From positions 558,001 to 622,000 of the forward strand of contig NZ_LMLC01000004.1 of assembly GCF_001421805.1 (NCBI RefSeq): a DNA stretch of 64,000 nt. The letters are read 5' to 3'. The DNA is from Sphingomonas sp. Leaf34. GTDB lineage: Bacteria > Pseudomonadota > Alphaproteobacteria > Sphingomonadales > Sphingomonadaceae. Numbering within the stretch: the first letter of the stretch is position 1; every line of letters begins with the position of its first letter. The translations under genes were made by a program, and so were the position numbers. Below are positions 63,081 through 64,000 of this stretch, piece after piece. The notes under the pieces are model-generated. The model was not told the origin of the DNA and ran no database searches. It was given only the letters and a program-made list of their open reading frames with translations.

Positions 63081-64000
63081 TCAGAACGAGACGCGAACGC
63101 CGAGCGTGGCATAGCGGCCGATCGGGTCATAGGCGCTGCTCGCCGCGGTGGTGAACGTCGTCACCGGCGGTGGCGACAGCGGCGGATCGCGGTCGAACAG
63201 ATTGGCGATCGACAGATACACCTGCTGCTTCCCCCCGCCGATCCGCAGATTATAGGTGCCGGTCAGGTTGGTGTAGAACACCGCGGGCGTCGTGTTGTCG
63301 TTGATGTCGACGCCCTCGACCCGCGTGGCATCGAGCTTGGCCGCGCTGATGAAGCGTTCCTGCACGAACAGCGAGAACGCCTCGTTCGACCAGGTTGCCT
63401 GCAGGATGCCGCTCCATTTCGGCGTGGTCGTCTCGCCCAGCGCCTCGCGCACCGCGGAGCCCGGCGTCTCCGAATTATTCTGCGTCGCGTGGTTGCCGAC
63501 GAGCCGCAGGTTCAGGTCGCCGCCGGCGACTTCGGTCTTGTAGCCGAGTTCGAAATCGATGCCGGCGACGGTCTGCTGCGCCAGATTGAGGTTGGGGCGC
63601 AGGATGCTGAGCGAGCCCGAGGGCAGGACGGTGATGTTGGCGCACTGGGTCTGGTTGCCCGCGGCGCATTCGTCGACCACGCGCTGCTCGGCCAGTGTGC
63701 TGATCGCGTCCTTCAGCGTGATCTTGTAATAGTCGACCGAGGCCTGGAACCCGCGCAGCCAGCCGGGCTGGTACACGCCGCCGAAGGTGATCGTGCGGGC
63801 GCGTTCGGGCTTCAGATCGCGGTTGCCGGTCGCAAAATTGACCTGGGGCGTGGTCACGCCGTTGAACACGACGTTGCCGTTCAGCTGCGTCGCGGGGTTG
63901 AACAGTTCGAGCAGGTTGGGCGCGCGAATGTCCTGCGACCAGGTGCCGCGGAAGCGCAGGTCGTCGACCAGCTGCCAGCTGGCGCCCAGCTTCCACGTCG
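63081..64000 (-). CDS. TonB-dependent receptor, C-terminal part (runs off the window)
   Basis: The reading frame is open from the window edge to the stop at 63081-63083, giving about 305 residues of barrel. WKLGASWQLVDDLRFRGTWS near the edge, then RAPNLLELFNPAT and GNRDLKPERARTITFGGVYQ, are the typical late-barrel blocks of sphingomonad TonB receptors. NLFDRDPPL and a terminal IGRYATLGVRVSF end it with the aromatic residue needed for BAM recognition. A pair of cysteines (VVDECAAGNQTQCANI) suggests a disulphide in an outer loop. Start, plug and substrate are outside the window. Confidence 0.9.
   Translation of the reverse strand, partial: TWKLGASWQLVDDLRFRGTWSQDIRAPNLLELFNPATQLNGNVVFNGVTTPQVNFATGNRDLKPERARTITFGGVYQPGWLRGFQASVDYYKITLKDAISTLAEQRVVDECAAGNQTQCANITVLPSGSLSILRPNLNLAQQTVAGIDFELGYKTEVAGGDLNLRLVGNHATQNNSETPGSAVREALGETTTPKWSGILQATWSNEAFSLFVQERFISAAKLDATRVEGVDINDNTTPAVFYTNLTGTYNLRIGGGKQQVYLSIANLFDRDPPLSPPPVTTFTTAASSAYDPIGRYATLGVRVSF

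Overview
The window is a GC-rich stretch of an alphaproteobacterial chromosome, most likely a yellow/orange sphingomonad (Sphingomonas or a close relative). This is inferred from the GC-rich codon use, the carotenoid hydroxylase/ketolase genes, the large TonB-dependent receptors with sphingomonad-style plug starts (around DIVVTGYRASL), the fused ABC-permease/M1 peptidase, and a polysaccharide-utilisation locus built on TonB receptors and GH43/GH51 enzymes. I saw no tRNA, rRNA, CRISPR array, transposase or prophage gene.

Layout. 1-3.6 kb: ABC-2 type permease and a secreted M13 metallopeptidase, closed by a strong terminator. 3.9-8.5 kb: accessory carotenoid genes, namely a CrtX-like glycosyltransferase, a convergent Aur1/PAP2-type membrane phosphatase/transferase, then a tightly overlapping crtZ-crtW-sterol-desaturase-type hydroxylase operon. 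Together these predict hydroxylated, ketolated and glycosylated carotenoids; the core genes crtE/B/I/Y must be elsewhere. 8.5-13.5 kb: sparse region with a frameshifted small membrane protein, a secreted carboxylesterase, rlmJ, a PA2169-type four-helix protein and a small orphan protein. 13.9-20.8 kb: a compact six-gene glycan-assembly operon (sucrose-phosphate-synthase-like glycosyltransferase fused to a HAD phosphatase, MurG-like GT, GT2, GT4, polysaccharide pyruvyltransferase, GT2), with start/stop overlaps at most junctions and no polymerase or exporter.

21-31 kb: an unusual alpha/beta-hydrolase plus MRJP/SMP-30-like fusion, the ABC ATPase and ABC-permease/M1-peptidase pair, and an apparent NAD(P)-linked operon (NrtR-like degenerate Nudix regulator, SPFH/band-7 protein, divergent NAD-kinase-like protein). 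31-44 kb: cell-envelope genes: a DUF2339/DUF3999 membrane pair, then a giant alpha-2-macroglobulin with an intact CxEQ thioester motif, translationally coupled to penicillin-binding protein 1C.

44-55.6 kb: an arabinan/arabinoxylan utilisation locus. A FadR-type GntR regulator is divergent from GH51 and three GH43 enzymes, followed by a TonB-dependent receptor and a GH5-like enzyme. A palindrome in the divergent region is a candidate operator, and next to it lies what looks like a decayed TonB-receptor start. 55.7-64 kb: Tat-exported SDR with a lysine-to-arginine change at the catalytic position, ClC chloride channel, small orphan protein, APC amino-acid permease, methyl-accepting chemotaxis protein, a small HTH-like protein and the C-terminal part of another TonB-dependent receptor that runs off the end.

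All functional calls come from reading motifs by eye; no database search was run. Family-level calls are much firmer than substrate-level ones.
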